NCBI RefSeq assembly: GCF_000699445.3
Contig: NC_067195.1
Location: 51,130,465-51,194,464 of the forward strand
Direction: 5' to 3'
Length of the DNA stretch: 64,000 nucleotides
From: Schistosoma haematobium
Lineage: Eukaryota > Platyhelminthes > Trematoda > Strigeidida > Schistosomatidae
The notes beneath the pieces were generated by a model that was not told the origin of the DNA, did no database searches, and saw only the letters and a program-made list of their open reading frames with translations. Shown here piece after piece: positions 11,227 to 21,248 of this stretch; the first letter of the stretch is position 1; each line of letters opens with the position of its first letter. Position numbers and translations under genes: made by a program.

Positions 11227-12240
11227 GTTACATTAATGTACATGGTAATAATCTCTATTCGATATTATTGAAGTTTATCATAATGAATGCAATGAACTTT
11301 CTTGCTTCGGATACTTGAGATTCAGTTTACTCGGAAATGTTCAAACTGTTTCTGTGACTCAAACCTAGGTCATTAAAGTGTTGAGAGGTCTCATTATGTG
11401 TTTTTGTATAACCAGATTTAAGTTTAGGCTGTGGCCAATGTAAATAAATCCACTTTTGTCAACATTCAGTAGCAGATCCCACGACACGGTCCGTTCGTAT
11501 AACTTGCTTACGCCTTCTTGAATTACCGCTGAATGAATTACCCACTCTTAGGTCATCGGTGAAGAGGAAAGTTTTGCCGTGTTGGAAGAGTAAGCACACG
11601 TCATTGATGAAAGGGAGAAAGAGTAATGGGTCAATCACACTTCCTTATATAGCACCACTGGTTACATTAATAAGCCTAGAGTAGTATGATCCTGATGTGA
11701 CCCGTTGATCTGACTCCAAGATCGTATAAATGATTGTTATCACCTATTCTCGTTTATCATCGTCGACTTAAATCGCGTTATCCAATAACGGAATTAAATA
11801 AGTCGAATAACGAGAATGGCATTTGAATACATATATTTTGTATATGAAGTGAATGAAACAGAGCCAAGCAAAATGACGCACAGGGAGGATGGCTGTGAAG
11901 CCAACTCCAACTTAATTAAGCGTTACTCAGTATTTATAGGCAGACAAAATAAACTACAGACATGTGATGAATCATGGGATATGAAGTGTACACACATATA
12001 CGCTCATGTGAAAACAGTCAAGGCTAATAAGCGAATAATTGACAAGGTCAAAATATGGCTCAAGTAAAATGAATAAAATAGGATGTCCGGAAGTTAGAAT
12101 AAGGTATATGGGCTTGCCATAATAACTGACACTACAATCCAAAGAGAACGATTTGGCTACGTTCTGCTGAAGAAGATTCGAACCAGGATGAATGGTGATT
12201 CCGCATTTCAAATGAGGAAAGTTTTAGAAGAATTTAAATG
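11227..12240 (-). mobile_element. CR1-like RT palm (block A), interrupted at 11693-12131
   Basis: On the minus strand 12240-12140 reads 'RNHHSSWFESSSAERSQI', and 11690 downward continues 'YSRLINVTSGAI' then 'GSVIDPLLFLPFINDV' and 'FLFTDDLRVG' (about 11551-11580, an F-T-D-D variant of YADD). The same frame goes on across 8158 after removal of the RTE. Block B holds the uninterrupted equivalent at 54371-54960. There are several stops; it is a relic. Confidence 0.7.
11693..12131. mobile_element. 439 bp LTR-like or MITE-like insertion absent from block B
   Basis: Block B joins the flanking sequence directly (…GAGTAGCAAGATCCAAAG…, about 54842), so this is an insertion. It begins TG and ends CA on both strands, as a solo LTR would. 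The flanks GTATGATCC / CTACAATCC look like a mutated 9 bp duplication. It contains an imperfect palindrome at 11746-11817 (ATTCTCG…CGAGAAT) and an open frame of 83 codons (11816-12067) without recognisable features. I cannot assign the family. Confidence 0.55.
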
Positions 12241-12590
12241 TACTAATAAATTTTAAAAATTGAGGTTTTACCTCAGAGTCTGATTTTTGTTCTGTGTTTA
12301 CAAACACGCTTATTAAACTACTTACGTGTTTCGCGTTTTATTAATTTATGCTCATTTATATTCTCTCCTTTTTTAAAGTTAACTCAATATCTATCTCAAC
12401 TACACAGAACTTGTACTTTTTAATATGGCCTACATTACTGAAACTTGTGTATTGTTTCATTTCTGAAGAAACCCGAAATGATTTCTTCACAACATTTATG
12501 TACACATGAGCTGTTTGTGAATAATAATAAATTAAACTGTTTCACGAATTCCTAGTTAGTACACTACTTCAAATACTTCTAATTATCATA
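12241..12590 (+). repeat. Gypsy-type LTR / leader sequence (block A)
   Basis: Ends CTAATTATCATA directly before TTGGCGTCGTGATGGAGCC, the same LTR-end/leader/gag-start junction as in the element at 715-4821, here on the + strand. 12285-12550 is shared with 55371-55630, and its reverse complement resembles 47800-48080. Block B has about 369 extra bases (55003-55371) within the corresponding region. The LTR start is not defined. Confidence 0.6.
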
Positions 12591-13137
12591 TTGGCGTCGT
12601 GATGGAGCCTGTGTTTGAACAATTAAGTATATTTCGATAATGATATTAGAAGACGAAGATTATCAGAACTATGTGATATATTAGCGCAATACATAGTTCT
12701 GATAATCTTCGTCTTCTAATTTCATTATCGAAATTTATCAAAGGGACTAATTGTTTTAAATTAAGTATATGTTCAAATTCTGAAGCTTTCAAAGATTACA
12801 GTGAAAGGTTTGAAATCTGGATTATAACCAGGAAAGATGTAAGGTATAATAAAATTGTGTCCCAGTTCCTTACATCCGTTGGAAAAAAAAGCCTACAGCT
12901 TACTAAGCACTTTGACACTCCCAGATAAGCCTTTTTCACTTATCTACACAACTCTCAAACAACGACTAAATCATGTAAAGTACTAGTTTCGAAAGTCGTG
13001 GAGGGGCAACATTTCACAAGACGACTCCTCAGGTCAACTAAAATGCTGGGGAATTTATCCATAAAGTTCAGAAGCAAGCCTGTCAAGTGTAAGTTTGATG
13101 ATCAACTTCATATGCAGCTGCTAGACGGATTGATTGA
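12591..13137 (+). pseudogene. Decayed gypsy gag fragment (block A)
   Basis: Starts with ATGGAGCCTGTG at 12602, like the intact gag at 4658. Further on it reads 'EAFKDYSERFEIW' (about 12780-12825) and 'KPVKCKFDDQLHMQLLDGLI' (about 13075-13135), aligning with 'EAFEDYLERFEIW' and 'AAKCNFGDQLHVQLRDRLI' of the intact copy. Frameshifts and stops are frequent. An inverted repeat at 12631-12734 disrupts the start. Similarity to gag stops at 13137, where CR1-like sequence of opposite strand begins. Confidence 0.75.
12631..12734. repeat. 104 bp near-perfect palindrome
   Basis: Arms 12631-12674 and 12691-12734 are 44 bp each with one mismatch and a 16 bp spacer. In block B only the first arm and spacer are present (about 55714-55773); 255 bp including the second arm are missing, apparently by deletion between two TACA tetranucleotides (12690-12693 and 12945-12948). 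Confidence 0.9.
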
Positions 13138-13344
13138 CGAAAGTAAGAACGGCTATATGTGTTTGTGGATGATTTTCTCCATGGTTCTTGATGGCGCGTA
13201 TTTCAAGTTAATGGGCCGATAGTCAGCAATATTGCTACGTGATCCCATTCAAAATCTAGGGGTGATATGAGATGCTTTCAATGTAGATGCATAGGCTCCG
13301 TATACGATATATAGTTTTAAGAGATTCAAACAAAATAATGGGAA

Positions 13345-13602
13345 TTACCTACTGTCATATTTCACAAATAATGAAGGAATCCTGTGAGGTCCACTGACGT
13401 AGGAATTCATCATGGCAGCTATGACCTGCTTGATATTAATGGATATGAAATCAATTTTAAATAAACTTCTAGACGTTAAGATTAGAAACCTTTTGATAGT
13501 CGTTTCGGGTTCTGTATTGAAACATTGTAAGAAATGCTGGCTGAATCGTCCAAAAATAGCATCATGAACTTCAACATTGTTTCCGTCAACATTTAAGAGC
13601 AT
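13345..13602 (-). pseudogene. CR1-like endonuclease-RT linker and RT motif 0/1
   Basis: 85-codon frame inside the CR1-like element. It begins in the linker ('FGRFSQHFLQCF', common before RT) and ends with 'YVSGPHRIPSLFVK', equivalent to the S-x-GPDGIPSxFLK motif opening the RT domain. The Asp of GPDG is His here. It stops shortly after. Confidence 0.65.
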
Positions 13603-14120
13603 GATTGTTCTAGGAGAATTCGATTTTATACGGGACTTAAAGGGTCAAAGCGTTGATAACTCTGAACTTTTACCACCTAGGGTTTTATTCACTATAGTCA
13701 TACTTGCGCTTAGATGATTCATTTTTCTCGACCACGTATAGTCTGAAGCATATACACGTCATGTTACTTGTGGTGGCATTGTTCCAACTTTCTCAGCTTT
13801 CTCTTAAAGGTTTTGAAAGTATTCTGACCCCTATTATCCTTATAAGCCACATGGCCAATAATTGAAGCAGTGCAGTCAAGGCAATATATCCGGTTGTGGC
13901 ATAAGTTGGAAAGCTCAATGTCAAAATTATTTGTGGCGAAACAAAATTTCCATGGTAAGCATCGAGTAAGAGTATCAGTGCGCTCCCAGGTTTGTCAGTC
14001 GAAACGACTGTTTCGATACACTGCTAAGGCCGTAGAGTTCAACTGCATAGTGTTTAAAGAATGAATAAAACGCAGTACGACTCTATGATCACTCATAAAA
14101 TTTTCGTGACTGAATTGCAC

Positions 14121-14399
14121 TTAGATAAAGTCTGTGTTGATTGTAAATAATAAGTCGAGCATATTATTCTTCTTGGTTGGCTTTCGGATATTTTGAACCC
14201 ATCCACAAATTCTTAATGTTTCAAATAACTTGTTATATCGACCTGGTACCGAAGTCGAACTCCATGTAATGTTTCGCACACTAAAATCACCTCCTATGAT
14301 TTTAAACGCATACGGTTTATGCGAAGCAATGAACAGTATGTTTGTTAGTAATTGTTCTAAGTTGGTATCCACACGATGTGGTCTGTACATGCATCCCAC
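14121..14399 (-). pseudogene. CR1-like APE endonuclease fragment
   Basis: 92-codon frame containing 'GCMYRPHRVDTNLEQLL' (the Y-R-P motif) and 'IIGGDFSVRNITW', where GDFN is normal; here the catalytic Asn is Ser. The C-terminal SDH motif is not in this frame. The N-terminal endonuclease motifs lie upstream at about 14470-14735, with one stop between. Confidence 0.7.
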
Positions 14400-15770
14400 C
14401 AGTAAATAATTTTGTGATCAACAATTTACAGTAAACCAAGTGAAGTCATCTATAGCATCAAGACATTCATTCTCAAATGTACACACCTGAATGTCGGAAC
14501 GGACGTAAATAATTGCACCAATCCCCATTTCATGACGTTTGTCGGTTCAGAAGAAAACGTAGTTATCTACGCACAGAGAATGGTCAGACATGGGTGTTTT
14601 GCACTACGTTTCCGTACTAAGTACAGTGGTTGGACTTACAGGGAATAGAAGGGTTTTAAGATGAGTAACTTTATTGAACAGAGAGAGGACATTGAATGAA
14701 CGGATAAGAAACTGAGAGGCATCATGATGAAGTAGGTTAGATTATAGATCACAAGCGGTAGTCCCATGAATACTCATGTGACTGGCTAAGGTAAGAATTG
14801 TGTTGTGGGAAGCAGTAGATTCAACAGCTTTGTCATCACTTGTGATATATTTACCGGGAGTGCAATTACTTTCTCGATTGCTACCGATCATAACATCTGA
14901 TAGAGGCTTTGTGTGCATATTGGAAGCCGGACCAAGATGGCTACCAGGTCTATGCGGCCGTTTATCATTTGGATTACGTCTTAAACCTGAAGTATTTGTA
15001 ACAAATTCCAGCTGTTTCTTTCCAAGGGTTGTGGTTTGTTTTAGCTCCTTCGTAATTTGAGGAGAATCGAGTGTTCTTAAACATACTTGAGATAGTTCGC
15101 AAGGTTAGAATATATGAACGTTCAGTGAGTGACCAGTTATATGAGTTTTATGAGATTTTCCCGTTAGCAATTGCACGAATACTGTAACTAGGTGTTGCAC
15201 TGACAGGATGATGAGTTATCAGCACAACTACTTAGGATCAGATCTAAATCAACATTTTTAGGTGGATGGACACCATCTAATTTAGGGTTACTTTTTTCTG
15301 AGCTCTGAACCTCAAGAGATTAAGGAGAGTTTATCGGCGGCGGCCTATTTGTAAAGTTAGAGGTCCTCTTAGAATCGGACCTAATTTTATGACCTTTAGG
15401 ATTATGATGCGTTTGGGAGTCTGACGCTTGTGGTCTGTAACTAGCTCTTCCTGTTTTTCGCTGACATGGTGTTCTATCTGGAAGAATCTTAACATACTTA
15501 AAAGTCCGTTTCTATCTGACCGTATTAGAGAACGCTAGAAACTCACTAGGGGCTACAGATGAGTTGAATTTGAGCAGAATCGGTGGGTGCATACCAGAGT
15601 GAATTCTTTTTAATCTTGTGCACACAAATAATACATGTGTCATATCACTGGCTGTAAGCAGATTAGACCTGGTATTTTTAGGGCATATGTGACCGGTATA
15701 TTAAACATGATTCCATTGCTAGGTCGTCTTATTCTTTCAGACACCTTTTAAGCAACACAAACTGACTTTC

Positions 15771-17859
15771 GACATTAAAACAATGACAACTATATATACT
15801 TAACATTTCTAATACACTGATCGTTTTGCTACGTGATCTATGCTTAAAATAATTGTACTACTGGTACGTCAAACCAAACCACCGGTTACTGGCTGTATTT
15901 TAGTGTGATTTACTGAATGTCTTCATACTAAGTCATTCTACATCATTGAAATCCCGATTGTTTCAACTCCCAAATAGTCTGTATGTAAGAGTCTATGTTA
16001 CATGTGCCAAGAACGTGACCAAACATCTTGAGATTATAACAAGTTATTCCAGTACAGTTGCTATCTTATCCTTTTTCATTTACCTTTTAGTTCATCAATA
16101 CTGGGACGATTCTTAATAATCTCCAGCACATGATGACCTCAGTATGCCTGATATCAAATTAATACCACGTTGATCTCGTTGAGAGTGAGATGTAGTGACA
16201 TTCGTTTCTAATCACACAATCCTTGAAGCCTAACATATAATAACTGTTGAGACTTACATTACCTGCTGAACACATGGAACGGGCAAGTAAAAGCAAGCGC
16301 GGAAAGACTTTATCTAGGCGACGTGACTTGGACGTCGAGGATTGACCGTTGTGTGTAGCCTCTTGCTTTTATATAAAACATATTGTTCTCTTGGTATCCT
16401 GAATGTATAATGTGGTAGTTCTGGAAAAAGACATTCCTTGCCCAAGTGCCAGCACGCACGGATGAATTTGGCTCTCGTCCTCGAGAGGAAAAGTGTGACC
16501 ATATGCAACAAATGCATAACCTCGACTTCATAAAAAATAGAAATGGATGACGACCATACCCAGAGAATACTGAGGCTCTAAAAACCACGTCTGGGGCAAC
16601 GGATATTCCCACTCAGCGATCCTTCTACTGGATGGTTAGCCACTGAAAAACTTCTCTCCCTTATCTCTACTGTTAAAGAAAATAAAGTGGAATCAGTCCT
16701 CAGACTGTTAAGCAGCTGTGGTATTTGCACAAACTAAAGAGTCCTTTGTACTAGATGCCCACTGATTACTGCCCTAATAATAGACCTAACCCTAAAATTA
16801 TAGATTTGTCATGATGTAACTGCCTTATCTATAAGATCTTACGTGGAAGTCACATCATCGTCTATTCTAACTCGTATCATAATGATCAGCGATATAACGT
16901 ATGGTGTTTGTAAAGAACATATTTAGGCTGGAAGACGACTAATACATTTAGTGTGAGTAAATACAAGTTATACAAAGTGACCACGTCTGCGAGGCAGAGC
17001 CATGCCATCCTGTTTATTTCCATTAATTCCTCCCTCCTTCTCCATTGTTGAACTTCTCTTCATGCTAATTGCTGATTGGAAAATTTCCAATTATCTCATA
17101 TTCAGCTTTGAAGATTGTGTGGTTAGGACCAATCGCACGACATGACCGCACTTCTGGGTTACGATTTCTAATCAATATTCTGACTGAATGCTTTAATAGG
17201 TTTTCTAAGCTCTTCTAATAACCCCAGGTTAAGTCTACATTCTAACTTCAACACTAGAGAAAATGCGCGAAAGATGGTAGAGACGTTATACTCCAACATT
17301 AGTTTAGGTGCAGAAAATTGTGGGTATTTATTGTGTTTCAGATGGCCTTTAGCTTCTTGAACCCTACTAAACATAGTTGCAGGCAATCATCCAAATGGAA
17401 ATATGACACGTATCTCTTCTTTTTCTAGATGTTTGGGATAAAATTCTATTCAGTAACGATTGGACAGAATGTCTTTCAGCGTTTTCAGGGCCTCTTGGAG
17501 TTTTTTTAGAGTTTTCTGGGTCTACCTAAAACCTTGAAGATGGAGTACCAGTTTTTCACAGCTTTTAGACAAGCCGATGCCTTATCGAAATTATTGAGTT
17601 CTCAGACATGAATGTTGGAAAACACTTGTGGTAAACATAAAGTTTGGAAACGAGGTTTGTCGAGCATTGGATCATGCAATCGATGAAATATTACTTACCT
17701 TCTAAACTACTAAAGAAGTCACTGAAAATGACAAGACAATAGAAGTTAGTAGTTATCTTCTTATTAGATGATCAAACCATCTCTTTCAGTGAGAAAGTTC
17801 GCAATGATTTTGTCAGCGTTACTGACTGATTGTAGTCGACCCACATGTTATGATCGGCG
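15771..17859. other. Non-coding; diverged repeats, no supported gene
   Basis: 16060-16205 resembles 6001-6190 directly and 16780-17053 resembles 6225-6530 inverted, so at least one old repeat lies here, rearranged relative to its partner. Two overlapping minus-strand frames (16310-16612, 16314-16517) have no family features and I do not call them. Nothing recognisable at 17054-17859. Confidence 0.45.
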
Positions 17860-18760
17860 GCCGTTCGTCATTCTAGAATTACTGCTCCAAGAGTTCTCAC
17901 GAAGTTTCACAGTGGTCACCCTGGGATCAATAAGGTGAAATAGTTGAATCGAAGCTGTGTTTACTGGCCTTCCGTGATCATGACTATCATAGAAAAACTA
18001 CATGACTGTTAGTTTTGCTTGAAAGCCGTTAAAATTCCTCCAAGATTAGAATTGCAGCAGTTGCCCAAGCCTTCTTGACCTTGCTAAACTTCATGCGGAT
18101 TTTCCTGGTCCATTCCAAGGATCGATATTTCTATTATTGTGGATGCATTTACAAAGAGGCCAGAAACATGAATCATGATGATTTGTACAGCCAAGTTGTC
18201 TGTCGTATTTGACTGTTTTGGGTTGCCAGAGACATTAGTAACAGATAATGGCATACGATTCGCTTCTTACCTGCTCAAACAGTTCTGCGATGTAAAGGAG
18301 ATGATTTAGTTATGCTCCCCACCACATCATCTTTAGTCTAACGAACAAGCAGAGCGCCTCGTGAGCAAATTCAAGGGATCATTGCTTTAAAGGAAAGACG
18401 AGTCTAGTTATCATTAACTAACGTCCCAAAAACTGCTTTCGACCCTGTTGTACCAGAAAGGAGGTCGTGAGTTGGAGTCATATTTGTGAGAAGCATCCAG
18501 ACAACTTTTCAACGCAATGCTGCAGTCCATGAAAGTGACTGGCAACAGAAAAAGTAGTTATATTCGCAGGTTTGACGTAGTGGTAAGAGTATTTATCAAA
18601 TCATATATGTACCGAAATTGATGGAGACCAGGAATATTTACACAAAGAATGGGCTGCGTATTGTATTGGGTGCGAGTAGCTTTCGAAACATGTACTGGAT
18701 ATAAAAACCAAACTCATAAAAATAAAAGAACGATGCACACTAGAAATCGTCAAGAGAATC
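17860..18760 (+). pseudogene. Decayed Ty3/gypsy integrase
   Basis: Plus-strand reading with several stops and shifts shows the zinc-binding region 'KFHSGHPGINKVK' (about 17905-17945), a core with 'IVDAFTKRPET' (about 18135-18170), 'ETLVTDNGIRFASYL' (second catalytic Asp, about 18230-18275) and 'NEQAERLVSKFK' (catalytic Glu, about 18340-18375), and a C-terminal barrel-like end 'WRPGIFTQRMGCVLY' (about 18620-18665). No LTRs or upstream RT were identified nearby. It is an old relic, more diverged than the element at 715-4821. Confidence 0.7.
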
Positions 18761-21248
18761 CATCACTGTAAATAACTACAGACACTTACGTCATAAAAAC
18801 GTCCAAGGGCACCGTAAAGAACAAAAGGATAAATTGTCAGTAGAGAGAGACAACGTGAAATGGAAGGTTCCCTGCCGCCTGACTGAGTATCTGGGCTACC
18901 TGTTCCTGACATCTAAATATTTCAACAAGTTACCTGTTTCCTTGTTTGTTTTAACATATCATTATATCAATTAATTGTATAAGTTTATTATCTTTTTCGG
19001 TACAAGTTACAAAAATGTACGATCGGAGACATCATGATTCCTGACAATATGGACTGAAAAAAGAGAACATTATTCAGATGTCAATTTCTGAAATGCGAAC
19101 ACGTAACTGACGACCACTCAATATCGATGAAGAAATAAGAAACGGAAACTCTTTGAAATACCTTGTGTGTAGAATTCTATATTGTACCAGAAATATAATA
19201 TTGATCAGAGCTAGTAACATTAAGCCAGTAACCAAGTTGCGATTAGACTCCTGGACGATATCTTACTCATGGGAGGTAGTGGAATGGCTCTCGAAAAGCA
19301 CGACGAAGTTTCTGGAGGATATAAAGACGCCAAAGAGGTTCCATTCAATTAGAACACGGTAGACATTCCAAGGATATCAACAAGGTGCGCTATGACCGGA
19401 AGACTGAATAACTTCCTACTTACAGAGGAGCTGGATTATAGTGATTTTGTAGCCTATGCTAAAAAACAATGAACATTCCATTTTTCCGTACATTTTTGAC
19501 GCTTACTCAACGACCGATCATTCTGCTTTCTTCCGTCTTTTGATTTGCGACTGTGAAATTCTGAGCGTTCGAATACCGATAGCCATATGCCATTTCAGTC
19601 ATAACCAATTAGACGACACAAATATTACTTGTTAGTGATTTTGATTAATAACATTCAATATATGAGCGATATTATCTTACTGTAGGATCCCATAAACGAC
19701 CGGGATCGGTCAATAATCATTGTTTGTAAATAATATGTGAGATTTGCACAGTCACAGCATTGATCTGTGTCTGTTATTTAGTCATGGGAATATATGTAGT
19801 ATTTACCATAAAAAGTTTTGTCATATCACCCAGTATATGTGATTGAAATCACCACTCAAAAGTAGTTACACATTTCGGAATTTTAGTTTCAACCGTTTTT
19901 TAGCTCATATTCGAGGGCTGTAATGGACTTACAATTAGGTTTGAAATTTCGCTTAAAATTAGGCGTAAAGTAGACACGACGAATTCGTCATTTTTTTCCA
20001 AGATATTCCAATATATGATACATACAGGGGAAAATTCTCATTACTCCCTCATTTCAGGCTACCAAGAAAGACTTTAAGATGAGTCTTCCTTTCACTTCAA
20101 TCCTATTTCCCTACTCTTCTTCAGTTGCTTCGTTCGAACCGTATGTATGAAAAACAGATCATGCTACAAATCTTCCACTAATTACAGTACTCACCAAGGG
20201 TCCACGTTTAAAAAACCACGAAAGATGTAGAGCTTTCTGCGGCAGAAAAAACCATGCTGAGCACATTTTAAGTATTGGACAGTCAGTCATGATGGAATAA
20301 AAATCACAACACACGAAAAGACATACAAATTGTCGTGAAATATTTACAATTAAGTGGCTAAATAAGTGAAAACGTTAACTCAATTACTGACTAGGATATA
20401 CTTAAATGACTTTACAACGCAGTTAAAAATTCTCCACTGTTAACTTTTGTAGAAGAGAAGATATGATAGCGACCCAAATTACTATCAGCACGATCGATTT
20501 TTCCGCAAGCACCTCATTTTTAGTCTAAATATCTAACATAGGGGAAAGCCAACAGCCTTGAACTTCAGTATATGTTCGCAGAGGCACAAATGAGATGTGT
20601 GACCCCGATGTTAGTTAAAAATAAATACTTTTCTTGCAAAGCTAATCATACATATTATTGGTCTATAGATTTGATTTTGAGATGATGAAACATGGTTGTG
20701 GCTCAGGATGAGGTCAGTAGAACAAGCACCCGGTCAATTGTGGAGAATTCTTAATAACTCCATTTCATTAAGCTGTGTGACAATCATGTTTTCAAGGTAG
20801 ACAAAGAAAGGCTCGTGATTAAACCAACAAAGCTCAGAGAATAAAACATCCTAAAAACAGGTTAGACCGTATGCAAAATTTCGACTCCATTCCAGCAGTC
20901 AAGGTGTGGAGTCAACTATTCTGTGAAGAGGTCTTAGAATCATCAACAGAGGGATCTGAACGAAAAACCTTGGTCTGTTGAAATGTCTGTACAGAAACGT
21001 ACAAAATATATTTTATTCATTAACACCTTCCGAGAGACACAGGAAATTCATTTTTTCTAGATAAAGTAGCGTACTGATTGCAAGTTTTTTTGATGATTTC
21101 TTTAACAATTCTAAACCATTTAGCTGGGTTCTAAAAGTGGTTTTAGGATAATCTGTTGCCGGCTATTTTAAATTTGGTAGTTAGGGCGCGATAACTTGGG
21201 TGACACGCCGTGTCGTAGCAACTACTTGTGTCTGTTTATACTTAAACG
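18761..21248. other. Intergenic, upstream of CCT8
   Basis: No gene seen. 19155-19210 (ATTCTATATTGTACCA…AATATAATATTGA) matches the 3' end of the CR1-like copy at 38212-38258, so it is probably a tail fragment. The last ~100 bases before the CCT8 start are less AT-rich and contain GACACGCCGTGTC (21202-21214), a short inverted repeat that may belong to the promoter or 5' UTR; no TATA box is evident. Confidence 0.5.

Larger units (their letters stand above)
13138..15770 (-). mobile_element. CR1-like element: ORF1, endonuclease and RT N-terminus
   Basis: Minus-strand translation from high to low coordinates: an ORF1-like region (about 15720-14760) with 'SNLLTASDMTHVLFVCTRLK', 'EFLAFSNTVR' and 'ILPDRTPCQRKTG' followed by a long open, basic stretch; an APE endonuclease (about 14735-14121) with 'FNVLSLFNKVTHLKTLL', 'GIGAIIYVRSDIQV', 'GCMYRPHRVDTN' and 'IIGGDFS'; a linker; and the first RT motifs 'SGPHRIPSLFVK' (about 13380) and 'YRPINLKYAPSRTMEKII' (about 13155-13225). 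Scattered stops mark it as decayed. It ends against the gypsy gag fragment at 13137. It may be the 5' part of the CR1-like element whose RT continues at 12240. Confidence 0.72.

Noticed and set aside
11816..12067. 83-codon + frame as a possible small gene
   Set aside because: It falls entirely within an insertion absent from block B and shows no domain, signal or codon pattern supporting a gene.
16310..16612. 100-codon minus frame, overlapped by a 67-codon frame
   Set aside because: Two frames overlap in the same DNA, no recognisable motifs, and it sits in a region of old repeats.
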